Shown here: positions 54,178-64,000 of the stretch, in pieces
Layout of the letters: every line of letters begins with the position of its first letter
Position numbering within the stretch: the stretch's first letter is position 1
DNA from: Neoceratodus forsteri
Lineage: Eukaryota; Chordata; Ceratodontiformes; Ceratodontidae
Assembly: GCA_016271365.2 (NCBI GenBank)
Contig: JADMNL010000028.1
Span: forward strand, 58,360,001-58,424,000
DNA: 64,000 bases
Reading direction: 5' to 3'
Notes under the pieces: model-generated
Database searches by the model: none
Seen by the model: the letters and a program-made list of their open reading frames with translations, nothing else
Told to the model about the DNA's origin: nothing
Program-made: the position numbers and the translations under genes

Positions 54178-54355
54178 GAGGAAGCAGTATAGCACAGTGA
54201 GTTAAGGATCTGAGCTGTGGAGACCTGGGTTTGAATCTCACAGCCGCCTAGGTGCATACTATGTGACCCTGAGCAAGTCACTTAAGTTTCTTGTGCTTCC
54301 AGGTCGCATCTGGAAACAAGTTTGGCTTAGTGTGCCACTACTGGTTAAACAATGT
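54178..54355 (+). mobile_element. MIR-like SINE
   Basis: Head 'gcacagtgagttaaggatct', B box 'gggtttgaatctca', core 'atgtgaccctgagcaagtca', and tail 'gtgccactactggttaaac'. The most complete head of the four copies. Confidence 0.85.
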
Positions 54356-54479
54356 TCCCTTTCCCTTTCCTCCCTTATTGTAATTGCTGTACACAAAATT
54401 TCTATCTGCCAAAGGTACACATATCTTCCCAAAAATGCTTTCTTCTTTTCACATTCTGTTACAACACATTTTCAGGCCT

Positions 54480-54945
54480 GACCCAAAACTACAGAAGTAG
54501 ACACCGTAGTATCGACCCTTTGCTAGTCAGTGGTAATGGAAACCCTACCAAATCCTAACAACTCAAAATACATTTCTTTACATAATCTGCTTCTTGGCAG
54601 TCCTATCCAAACACTTTGCAGAAACCTATACAACACAAACGTCACTTTAAGATGCAATATTAAACTGAAAGAATTTCATAGAATTTGGGACCCCTTCCCA
54701 ACTAATGTATGATTTTACAGGGTCCAATTCCCTTTATCCAAGTATCTCTCTCTTACAGCCATGCAAACAGAGAATACGTTGTAATGATTGGTTAAACAGA
54801 AGGTAGTTTTAGAATTTAATGAGTTGTATGTGGCTATCATAGAAAGGTATCTTTTAACATGAAATATTCTGTAAAAAGTTGTCATGTTTTATGATTGTTA
54901 TTGTTTATGTTGTTGAACACAATAAAAAAATCTAATTTAATGAAA
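54480..54945 (+). mobile_element. L1-type LINE 3' end
   Basis: A 60-codon frame at 54530-54712 ends 'KEFHRIWDPFPTNV'. This resembles the last block of L1/Tx1 ORF2 (F-x-x-x-W-x-P-F). An untranslated region follows, ending 'gttgaacacaataaaaaaat', typical of L1-clade 3' ends. It is strongly 5'-truncated. Confidence 0.6.
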
Positions 54946-54959
54946 GCATGTTCAAACTG

Positions 54960-55450
54960 GTGATGGTAAGCTGAATAAGAAATTGGTTAAAGGATAGGCG
55001 ACAGAGGATGGTGATAAACAGAGTTCACGCCAAAGGAAGGGAGGGTGACCAAGCGGGGTGCCTCAGGGATCAATGCGGGGAACAGTCCCCCTTTAATGTC
55101 ATTATAAGTGCCACTGCATTTACCACCGCCCTCTGACTCCTATCCATTAACCAAATCCTTACCCAGTTTACTACTTTAGGACCCACCCCTAAGCTGCCCA
55201 GTTTCCTTACGAGTCTCCTATGTGAGACAGTATCGAATGCCTTACTAAAATCTAAGTAGGTTACATCCATTGCCCTACCCTGACTTATTTTCCTGGTCAC
55301 CCAGTCAATGAAATCTATCAGATTTGTCTGACAGGCCCCCAATGACTCAGTGCTGCCTCGGGTCCTGTAACCTACTGGATTCAAGATACTCCACAATCTT
55401 TTCCTTTAGCAGCGACTCCATTAACCACTTGCCTCAAGACCCCTCGACGC
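54960..55450. mobile_element. CR1 RT fragment in head-to-head arrangement
   Basis: The plus strand at 54968-55105 encodes 'NWLKDRRQRMVINRVHA' and 'SPFNVIISAT'. The minus strand at 55390-55125 encodes 'QTNLIDFIDWVTRKI', 'YLDFSKAFDTVSHRRL' and 'WVRIWLMDRSQRAVV'. Both are from the same CR1 RT region and overlap at the 'NW/RxQ' segment, so one part has been inverted next to the other. Confidence 0.8.
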
Positions 55451-55989
55451 ACTTACCTATTTTCCCCTGGTGTCAAATTACAAAAAGACTCGGAGGCACT
55501 ATTTACAGACCTACAAGAGTTTCTGCTCCAAACCCATCATCCGACGCCAAGCTAAGACTGGCAAGCAGCTCCGCAGCCTCACCTCCCAGAAACCTCCTGC
55601 TGGAAGTAATGGGAACCGATACATCATGCTTGCCTTGACTCAAAGGGTCTGTCGATACAAAATAAAAACACGCACCACTGTTACCACATCCACTCACAGC
55701 TCAACTCCACTGGGCTACTTTCCCAGGATAAATGCTGGTGATGTGAGAGTGCAGGAGCAGATCTGCTCCACAGTCTGTGGAACAATAAAGATCTTTCACA
55801 ATTCTGGACACTGATAAAGAATGAGTGGTTCCAAGTATTGCGCATGGACGTCCCTCTATCCCCAGCTCTGTTGATTTTGGGACTCAAAGATACTAGCATG
55901 AATATTCCTGACCCCAAACTCCAATTGTTGTTGGTTGTGGACATCGAAGCCAAGCATCTCATCCTACACAGGTGGCACAGTACAGATAT

Positions 55990-56460
55990 CCCCCTCTATC
56001 CTTTCTACCCAACTAGTTCTCACCTGATTCTGCGCTCTGGCAGGGTTCTCAGCATCCCGGAGTGGCCTTGTCTTGGGCAAGCTTCTTCCTTCCCTCCTTT
56101 CCCTTCATCCTTTCTTTTCTCTCTTCCCAATTTGTCCTCACCTAGTTCTGCCCCCTGGCAGGGTTCTCAGCATCCTGGAGCGGCCCAGTACTGGAAAATG
56201 ACATTTCCTTCCTTTCCCTTTCCCCTCCATTCTTTTTACCTAACTCGCCCTCACCTGACTCTACTCTCTGACAGGGTTCTCAGCATCCTGCAGAGGCCTT
56301 GTCTTAGGCAAGTTTCTACTACCCCTCCTCCTTCCCTTTACCATCCCCTCTACTATCTCTACCCAACTTGTCCTTGCCTACTCCTGCCCCTTATTCTAAG
56401 TCCTCGCCTCATTCCGCCACTGGCAGCGATCTCCACACTCTGAAGGGGCCAGTTGCAGGT
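55990..56460. repeat. C/T-rich minisatellite, period about 115 bp
   Basis: The phrase 'cagggttctcagcatcc' recurs at 56041, 56159 and 56272, with 'ccttcc' and 'ctcacct' segments between. Three to four units. Confidence 0.8.
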
Positions 56461-57114
56461 ATGACTCGTCCTTCCCTACCCTATCTCTTACCCTCACCTC
56501 TCTCCTGTCCCCCTCTAGGCCCCTGCACTTAAACAAAGGAATCAGTTCACTTGAGCTAATAACTTGCACTTTTTGTTCCGTCTGAGGTGCTCCCAGATTG
56601 CACTAGCCCTGTGTTAACTTGCCCCTCGCAACTGATGTTTTGCTCACTTTGCTCCGATAATGTTCCCCCATCTTTATCCTTTCCTTCCCCCAGCTGGTTT
56701 CCCCTATCTACCCCTCTACCCTCCTTGATGTCCACCCACTGCACCTCATTCATTCAATAATTGCTAAATAATCTGCCTCTTAACCGTGATCCATTCCTGC
56801 AAGGAGTTGGCTCCAAGGCTACATTACATTTCTGTACTAAATTCCTCAGATATGCAACCTATAATTAAATGCATATTCCACAGGTATGACATATTTAACT
56901 GTATGTTATGTCACAAATGTGATTGTAAGATTATTTATGATATTTTTTAACTGTATGTCTTGTTACAAATGTAACTGAATGTTTAATTTCTTAGATATGC
57001 TAAATGTTAAATTACATGTCTAGTTCTTCATCCGACTATACCCCCCCCGACCGGTCAACAAGCAACTTGTTGTTCAGTGTGCCTTCCTGGTGAACCATTT
57101 TAATAAAATCAAAA

Positions 57115-57240
57115 TAAATACCCCAACAATCACAGAGTGGTTGACTTCTGCACACACGCTAACCTCCTTTGCAAAGCTTTCATATTATGCTCACAATACT
57201 GTGCTGGCCTACAACAAAATCTGGGGCCCATTCTTATCTT
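57115..57240 (+). pseudogene. L1-type ORF2 C-terminal fragment
   Basis: A plus frame inside 57090-57341 reads 'TPTITEWLTSAHTLTSFAK' and then 'YYAHNTVLAYNKIWGPFLSY'. The pattern of a 'PTIxEW' start, Tyr-rich middle and final 'WxPFLxYL' matches the extreme C-terminus of L1/Tx1 reverse transcriptases. It continues into a non-coding 3' region. No polymerase domain is present. Confidence 0.6.
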
Positions 57241-58266
57241 ACTTGGATGCACTAGCTCATTCCGCTAGCTTCACCCACACCAAGGACCTGCATCGACCTC
57301 AGTCTGGCCCTCCCTTCCCACTGATCCATATAGTACTATAGCAGCCTATTTCCACTCTCCTGGCACTGCTTGCCTTTGGCGAGGTCTGTGTGGCAAATGC
57401 CTGCAGGTAGAATCCCTCCCCAAGGCTCTCATGCACTCCCTCCCACCTACCCTCCCCCACCCAACTGAGCACTATATCTGATTTGAGTGCCCCTGTGCAC
57501 CTCATTTGTAGGGTCCCAATGTATTCCGGCTATCCAACGGTTCACCCTTTTTAGGATACTTATTTACTGTTTTCTCAACCCATACTGCTATTTAAGTGTA
57601 TATACTACCGTGATGTTACTTCTACCAATGTCTTGTATAAACTGAATGCACCTCAATCTGTTTGTATATCCTACTGTCCTGACTCCACTGTAACAGACCT
57701 CAACTTGCACAGGTATGTCACCTGTTGTTTGAAAAAATAAACAAAACAATTTGAAAAAATAAATGGTAAGATTAGAGTCCAAATATTTGTTAAAAGGTGG
57801 CTGCTCACCTCGAAATACAAGGTTTAATACTGTTTTGTAGGTTTTTAACTTTATAAACAAATCCCCCCTCCATGGCCCATTAAAATGTCAGGGATGTCGT
57901 ATGAAATGATGTCACTGAAACGAGAACACTGGCCATTGAAACGTAGAACACAGAAACATAGACTTTGACGGCAGATAAGGACTGCTTGGCCCACCCAGTC
58001 TGCCCATTTCCCTACCTACAGGACAAGCTGCAGATCCTAGTTAACCAACAGCCTATTTCTCCCTACCCCCCCCACACAAAAATTGCCTTATGTCTGTCCC
58101 ATGCATTTTTAAATTCTCTCACAGTTTTAGACTCCACAACCTCCTCAGGAAGGCTGTTCCATAAGTCAACCACCCTCTCTGTGAAAAACAAATACTTCCT
58201 CACATTGCCCCTGAACCGTTCCCCCCCCCCCCCAATCTTCAAACTGTGTCCCCTTGTTCTTGCACA

Positions 58267-60830
58267 TCATTTTTTCTGAAATATGCTACCCTCTTGGACT
58301 TTGTCGATTCCACTGAGGTACCCAAAGGTTTCTATCATGTCCCCCCTCTCCCGCCTTTCCTCAAGGGTATACATATTAAGCACCTTTAGTCTTTCCTCGT
58401 ATGGCTTCTCTTGCAGACCCTGCACCATTTTAGTTGCCCTCCTCTGGAATGCCTCTATCCTGTCTATGTCCTTGCGGAGATGGGGTCTCCAGAACTGGAC
58501 ACAGTACTCCAGATGGGGTCTCACCAACTGTCAGTACAGAGGGATAACAACTTCCTGTTTACTGCTGGTGATGCCTCTCCCTACACATCCCAGTATCACC
58601 CCAGCCCTCCCTACTGCCTTCTTGCAATGCTTGCTAACCTTAAGGTTATCTGATATGATTACCCCCCGGTCCCTTTCCATTTTTGTTGTTGTTACTACCT
58701 CCTCCCCCCTCAATTTTGTAATCTTCCCCTGGGTTTTTGTTTCCCAGTTGCATTATTTTGCACTTCTTTGCATTGAATCCAAGCTGCCATACTTCTGACC
58801 ATTCCTCAAACCTTGCCAAGTCCCTTCTCATCCTTTCCACACCTCGTTGTGTATTAACCCTGTTGCAGATCTTTGTGTCATCTGCAAAGAGGCATACTTT
58901 TCCTTCCAGTCCCCCTGAAATGTCACTTATAAAGACATTAAAAAGGCCTGGACCCAGTACTGAACCCTGCGGTAGCCCACTAGTAACCCCTCTTTCTTCA
59001 GAGTGGACTCCATTTACAGTTACCTTCTGTGTTCTGTTGTCCAGCCAGTGTTTTACCCAGGCTACCACCCTGGGACACACTCCCAGGCTGGTTAACTTGA
59101 TTATTCTTTTGTGTGGGACTGTGTCAAATGCCTTGCTAAAGTCTAGGTAGGTCATGTCCACAGCCCCTCCCTGGTCTACTACTTTGGTCACCCAGTCAAA
59201 GAAATCAATTAGATTTGTCTGACATGACCTTCCCACTGTAAACCCGTGCTGCCTTGGGTCCTGTGCCCCACTGGCCTCTAGGTACTCAACAATTCTTTCC
59301 TTCAGAAGTGATTCCATCACTTTCTCTACCACAGAGGTCAAACTGACAGCTCTGTAGTTTCCTGCCTCCGTCTTGCTCCCACTTTTATGAAGGGGAATCA
59401 CATCCGCCCTCCTCCAGTCCTCAGGTACCACACTATCCTCCCACGATTTGTTAAAAAGGGTAGTCAGCAGTTTCACTAGTTCTCCCCTTAATTCTTTTAG
59501 ATCTGGGGTGAATTCCATCAGGCCCCATTGCTTTGTCCACCTTCAGTTTTAGGAGTTCTTTCAGAACCCTTTCTTCTGTGAAAGGACTGGGATCGACCCC
59601 TCTATCAAGAGTGCTTCTGTTAACTGGATTAGGCACCTCCCCCCCTCCTCTTTTGTGAATACTAAGCAGAAGTATTCATTCAGTATCCCTGCTTTTTACT
59701 GTCCCTCTCTGCCCACCCACCGTCCATTATATTCAGCCTCAGTATCCCTCCCTTTGTCTTTCTACACTCCCTGATGTACCTATGAAAGGTTTTATCCCCC
59801 TTCTTAACCGAGTTGGCTATCTTTTCCTCAGTTTGGGTCTTTGCTATTCTGATTTCCCTCCCTGTTTCCTTCTGCCTTAACTGGTACAGCTCTCTGTCCT
59901 GCTCCTTCTGTGTTTCCTTATACTTTCTGAACGTTGCCTTTTTCTCCCTGACCTTCCCCACTACCTCTTTTGAGAACCACAGTGGCTTTTTCTTTCATTT
60001 TGATTTGTTCATTTGCTTCACACAAAGGCTTGTTGCCTCTGTGATGGCAGTTCTGACATTTGCCCATTGTTGCGCCAACCCTCCTTTCAGCCTGTTTGCT
60101 AGTGCTTTTCTAAGGCACTCTCTCATCTTGCCAAAGTCAACCCTCCTGAAGTCCAGTACCCTCATTTTTGTATGGTTTGACTCTGTAGCTGAGTTTATCA
60201 TGAACCACACTGTTTGGTGGTCACTTGTTCCCAGATGGTTACCCACTTCTAGATCCGAGATTCTCTCACTGTCCCCATTTGAGAGTACGAGGTCTAAGAT
60301 TGCTCCCTCCCGACTGGGTTCCAAAACTAGCTGTCTGAGGCATGCCATCTGTACAGCATCAATAATGGCTCTGCTCTTGGATGTGGCTGTAGCAAAGGTG
60401 CTCCAGTTAACATCTGGCATGTTCAGGTTTCCCATCAATAGCATTTCCCCTTTCTCTGCCATCCTAAGGATGCCTTCTATCATATCCTTGTCTATTCCAT
60501 CCCCCTGACATGGGGGTCAGTATACAACCCCTGTGCAGATTGTGGTGCCATTTCCAGTCTCTAAGGTGACCCACAGTGCCTCCTCTCCTCCCTGTTTAAT
60601 CTTTTGTTCAGTTGCTTTTATTCCTTCCCTTACATAGAGAACTACCCCTTCCCCTCTTCTCCCCTCCCTGTCTCTCCTGTAGGTTGTGTACCCTGGTATG
60701 GTAACATCCCAGTCACGGTTCTCTGTGTACCAGTTTCTGTGACTGCTACAATATCCAGGCATCCCTCTTCCATCAAGGCCACCAGTTCAGGGAGCTTGTT
60801 GCCCAGACTATGGGAATTGGTACTCATCAC
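58267..60830 (-). pseudogene. CR1 copy 2 ORF2 (endonuclease and RT)
   Basis: Endonuclease: 'STNSHSLGNKLPELVALMEE', 'DWDVTIPGYTTYRRDREG' and 'LLMGNLNMPDVNW', where the usual GDxN reads GNLN. 'LGTSDHQTVWF' follows (60830-59995). Linker: 59680-59961. RT: 'KVDKAMGPDGIHP' (59451-59636), then the 290-codon frame 58646-59518. That frame has 'DWRRADVIPLHKSGSKTEAG', 'NYRAVSLTSVVEKVME', 'YLDFSKAFDTVPHKR', 'SGLPQGSVLGPGLFN' and 'CLFADDTKICNRVN'. C-terminus: 58267-58527 with '[13 protein letters not shown]'. The GDxN to GNLN change may disable the nuclease; about seven frames are needed. Confidence 0.92.
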
Positions 60831-61039
60831 CCTCCATTTCCTGATGGCCTTACCCCTTTTTGCCCCATCCCTGTCCTTATTGCCTTTGTCACTTTTCCAT
60901 TTACCCTGCCTTTTCCCTATGACATCTCTATCTTGGTGTTTACCTCACTTTCTACCTGATTTTTTTTGGGGCTAGGATTTCCTGCTCCTTTCCAGTGCCT
61001 CCCCTTGATGTTTAAATGCCAATGAAGCATTTTAATCTA

Positions 61040-61914
61040 TCACCTAGGATCCTGGTTCCCCTCTGGACAGATGCAGACCATCACTTCAGTAGCACCATCA
61101 CTCCAAAATGGACCCCAGTCCCCAATGAGAGCAAATTCCTGGGCTCTGCACCAGTTTTTCAACCACTGATTGAATCCCATGGTGAGGAGCACCCTAGCCT
61201 CACCTATGCCATAGATAGGCAGCACCTCCAAGAAGGTTACCATGCATGCTACTTGTCTAAGGCCCCTCCCCAACTCCACAAACTCTCCCTGCACTGCTCT
61301 GATCCCTTTCTTAACCAGGTCATTTGTACCTAGGTGGACAATGACATCCATCTCCCTCCCACTTGCAGTTGCTCCAGCAATCCTGAGGATTCGCTACCTG
61401 TCCCTGCAAGCCATAGCGCCAGGCAGACACCTTACCTCTCTCTCTCCTTCCTCCCCCAGTTCTACCTTCCTAACAATAGAGTCCCCCACCAGAAGTTGTT
61501 TCCTTCCCCTGTGGGGTCCCATGCCACCCTCCTGTGGGTCTCCTTTGTGGAGGTTCTGAGCATCCTCCTTGGTCTCCACTGTGGGTGCCTCCATAGAGGG
61601 ACCACACTTTGCCAGAACAGCATATGAATTGTGAAGAGGCACAACTGGAGGGATGTGCCTCTGTTCCACCACCCTCACTCTCCCTGAGCCCACTGTGGTC
61701 CAACCGCTCCTCTTTCTTGACAACCTCTGAGGCAACGGCAGTGGCCCTGGATGGGAGAGGAGGTCCCACCAATCCTGGCCAACTCAGCCCTGAGATAAGC
61801 AACCTCCTCCCTCAGCCCAGTGAGATGCCTGCAGATGGGACGACACTGCATCCTCCAGAACGTCTCCCGGAAGACTGCTGCTCCACAGCCACTGCACTGC
61901 ACCACTCCCATCAT
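61040..61914 (-). pseudogene. CR1 copy 2 ORF1 (Cys motif, coiled coil, esterase)
   Basis: 61675-61914 starts 'MMGVVQCSGCGAAVFRE' with a second 'CRPICRHL' pair, then 'LREEVAYLRAELARI', likely a short coiled coil. 61394-61735 carries 'QLLVGDSIVRKVELG', the GDS block. 61040-61351 carries 'VIVHLGTNDLVKKG' and 'FVELGRGLRQVACMVTF'. The terminal 'DGLHL' block is shifted out of frame near 61070. The order of zinc-like Cys pairs, coiled coil and SGNH esterase is the CR1 ORF1 design. Two or more frameshifts. Confidence 0.9.
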
Positions 61915-61925
61915 GTCCTATTTCT

Positions 61926-63169
61926 GGCCCCTACACTGTTGTTTGGAATACTTACTCTTTCCTCTGTTTATTTATCTATTTTTTCTCCCTACTTACTGAC
62001 TGCCTCTGTGTCCTTTAAGCTCCTGATCTTCCTGTTCTGAGACAAGAGGATCCTGTATTTCTCAGTAGACCACTTACTTGCTCCGAGGCAGACCCCCAGC
62101 AGCTGGCACATACTGAAGCCCAATAGTGACTCTACAGTTACCCTAGTATTTGGTCTCTGTAATGCTGGTCGGCATACTAATCAGTGCTAAATATGTGTAT
62201 TAGTTTGTAATGTATTATGGCATGGCCCTGTATATTACGACATTTAAAAGCAGTATTAGACTGTTGATGAAGTGTTCAACCAGTAATTTTAATCCCATAC
62301 ATGCCCTTATGTTGTTCCACAAACTAGGGTAACACACACAAAGTTTTATGTCATGTTTACATATTATTTAAAGAAGCAGTGGCAGCATTTATTTATTTTT
62401 TTTTTGTTAAACAAAGCTGGTATCCAAATAAAATGAACTAGAGCTAGAGAAGTGACAGTTCTTTAATAGAACAACCACTAGTATCTTCCAATCAATATTT
62501 TGGGGGGTGGGGGCTACAATTGACACATTGTTATGCATCCTGTTATAACACACCAGCAAAATCAACAGGATTTTAAAAATATTTTAAACCATTTTATATG
62601 TTTATATATGGAAATGTTGCACACTACACATTGTGCTTATTGTTTTCCTTCTGCACTTACTGTATTACATATTTCCGGGTCAGATGCACTGCCTGCAAAT
62701 CATTCTTTCTGTTGTACTTATTTCCGTATTCCTAGTCGCTCTGTACACTCTCCTTCCACCTCCCACATTGATGCAGCTGGAAACGAGCTGCTACCAGCTT
62801 AATATGCGGTTCCTTGTAAAAGTTTTGAAATAAATAAAACGGCAGTAATATGGTATATCAATACATCAGCTTAGCTGAAGTTCCTAGCCCTAACAGTACC
62901 AAAGTTAGCCCAATGTTTAATAACAAAAAAAATAATTTCCAAAGGTTTAACTTTGGAACCATTAGATCTACAAACTAATTTCTGTTTTTAAAATGGAAGC
63001 TTGGAATAAGGCTGAAAAGACTTTGTCCTATCAATTCAGCTTTTGTGTCAATGTCATTTTATATATCGCTACTATTTTCAAAGCCAATTTTTGAGTGCAC
63101 TGCCACACAGCCAAAAAACACTATTTTTCATATCAATAGATTATATCTATATATATATATATATATATA
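61926..63169. other. Intronic sequence, A/T-rich
   Basis: No exon, SINE or LINE match. A (TA)n tract at 63148-63171 provides the target of the Tc1 element. Confidence 0.5.
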
Positions 63170-63171
63170 TA

Positions 63172-64000
63172 CTACCAGTCAAAAGTTTTAGAACACCCCC
63201 AATTTTCCAGTTTTTATTGAAATTTAAGCAATTCAAGTCCGGTGAATAACCTGAAATGGTACAAAGGTAAGCGTTAAACTGCTAGAGGTTAAAAAAAAGT
63301 TTACATTAGCAAAAACTGCTTTAGAGAAATTGCAAAGAAAGCCAAGGTGTCAGTGAGTACAGTTTCCTACACCATCAAAAGGCACTTGAAAGCTCTGACA
63401 GGAAGAGGTCTGGCAGACCCAAAGCCACAACAGAATCAGAAGACAAGTTTCTGAGAGTCAACAGCTTGCGTGATAGGCGGCTCACAGGACAACAGCACAG
63501 AGTGACTGGCACCCTGAACCAAAAGGACTACCACAGCATTTTGCAGTGCCATGCAATACCTCTGGTCTACGCCTAGTTGGTCAGGGTTCATCCTACAACA
63601 AGATAATGACCCAAAACATAGCTCCAGGCTATGTCAGAACTACCTTCGAGGAAAAGAACAAGACAGTAGGCTTCAAATCATGGAATGGCCAGCACAGTCT
63701 CCAGACTTAAACCCCATCGAGCTGGTTTGGGATGAACTGGACAGAAGGGTGAAAGCAAAGCAACCTACAAGTGCAACACATTTGTAGGAACTTCTGCAAC
63801 AGTGTTGGGAAGAACTTCGAACAATATTTGATGTCCATTGTGGGAAGAATGCCACGAGTGTGTTAGAGTTACAGTATATCTGCAAAAGGTGGCTACTTTG
63901 ATGAGTCAAAAATTTAGATAAAATTTTGTTAAACAAAATGATTCTATTATTTCTTTTTTATCTCCAATTGTTTATTTGTTCTATGCTTTAATTTCAGAGT
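63172..64000 (+). mobile_element. Tc1-like transposon, internally deleted, continues off the right edge
   Basis: The left terminus 'ctaccagtcaaaagttttag' followed by 'aacacccccaattttccag' is a typical Tc1 inverted-repeat start. It sits at the end of a (TA)n run, as expected for TA-targeting. Helix-turn-helix-like 'KKAKVSVSTVSYTIKRHL' (63340-63395) and the transposase C-terminus (63551-63787) are present. The segment between them, with the first catalytic Asp, is missing. The right terminus lies beyond 64000. Confidence 0.88.
63551..63787 (+). pseudogene. Tc1 transposase C-terminal fragment
   Basis: A 78-codon frame has 'LQQDNDPKHSSRL', with the second catalytic Asp of the DDE triad. Then 'MEWPAQSPDLNPIELVWDEL' carries the Glu. 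The N-terminal paired-like DNA-binding region is only partly present upstream, in a different frame, and the first Asp block is deleted. The family cuts and pastes at TA sites. This copy cannot encode an active enzyme. Confidence 0.88.

Larger units (their letters stand above)
55840..57765 (+). mobile_element. L1-type LINE 3' part, interrupted
   Basis: The first part (about 55860-55990) encodes 'KHLILHRWHST', like the L1 ORF2 C-terminal 'HRWYxTP' block. The second part (57115-57240) encodes 'PTITEWLTSAHTLTS' and 'YNKIWGPFLSYLDA', the terminal L1/Tx1 block. A 3' untranslated region ends 'gttgtttgaaaaaataaac' near 57765. Between them, 55990-57112 is an insert with a C/T-rich minisatellite and a 3' end 'cctggtgaaccattttaata'. 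Confidence 0.6.
57938..61925 (-). mobile_element. CR1 LINE copy 2, nearly full length
   Basis: The 3' end is at 57938 (plus strand 'gaaacgtagaacacagaaac' then 'atagactttgacggcag'). ORF2 lies at 60830-58267 and ORF1 at 61914-61040. About 3.99 kb, collinear with copy 1 (35693-39165) but keeping the RT N-terminal linker that copy 1 lost. Frameshifts and stops interrupt both ORFs. It is the most complete LINE in the window. Confidence 0.93.

Noticed and set aside
55838..56443. 201-codon plus-strand ORF as a host gene
   Set aside because: It starts in an L1-type fragment and then runs through a C/T-rich minisatellite, so the open frame comes from repeat periodicity and composition.
59813..60508. 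231-codon plus-strand ORF
   Set aside because: It is antisense to the endonuclease and linker of CR1 copy 2, whose minus-strand frames show clear protein motifs.

Overview
This is a repeat-rich nuclear genome segment of a vertebrate. It contains no bacterial genes, operons, CRISPR arrays or ribosome binding sites. Two exon-like blocks on the minus strand show the window lies within the transcription unit of a host gene. The block at 7622-7744 encodes the start of the TAFH/NHR1 domain of TAF4, the TFIID subunit. The block at 23577-23741 is a candidate upstream exon of the same gene. Everything else looks intronic and is built from transposable elements. The mixture includes CR1, L2 and L1-type LINEs, DIRS tyrosine-recombinase retrotransposons, T2/Kolobok-like, hAT and Tc1 DNA transposons, MIR-like and V-SINE-like SINEs, and very large foldback elements. 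That mixture suggests a non-mammalian vertebrate with a large genome, such as a caecilian or other amphibian, or a lungfish. The species is a guess.

Layout. 1-1600 is the end of a DIRS element that runs off the window. 1600-6345 is an old CR1-like LINE broken by a younger CR1 3' end and a T2-type MITE. 7622-7744 is the TAF4 exon. 10030-10985 is an L2 3' end. 11715-15735 is a foldback element with arms of about 0.95 kb. 16200-18178 holds diverged repeats that end in a 370-bp palindrome. 19616-20505 is a tandem repeat with a 370-bp period. 20620-21655 is a CR1 3' half. 22778-23215 is a V-SINE-like SINE. 23577-23741 is the candidate exon. 24390-25905 is a second foldback element, split by a hAT element with a perfect 8-bp target duplication.

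26730-48880 is the most remarkable part: three DIRS elements nested like Russian dolls, all on the minus strand. A (26.7-48.9 kb) contains B (30.57-46.9 kb), which contains C (39.64-45.41 kb). Each has inverted terminal repeats and an internal complementary region. CR1 copies are inserted in A (27.8-28.5 kb) and in B (35.69-39.17 kb). The reverse transcriptase YxDD motif is YLDN in A, YLED in B and YLDD in C, in line with the age order that nesting implies.

48880-64000 holds more retroelement ends, a SINE with a clean target duplication (50882-51258), a minisatellite with a 56-bp period (51888-52475), L1-type fragments, a nearly full-length CR1 (57938-61925) and a Tc1 element that runs off the end. 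All transposon ORFs are broken by stops or frameshifts. Nothing here works as an operon or pathway: the host gene is being spliced across introns swollen by successive insertions.
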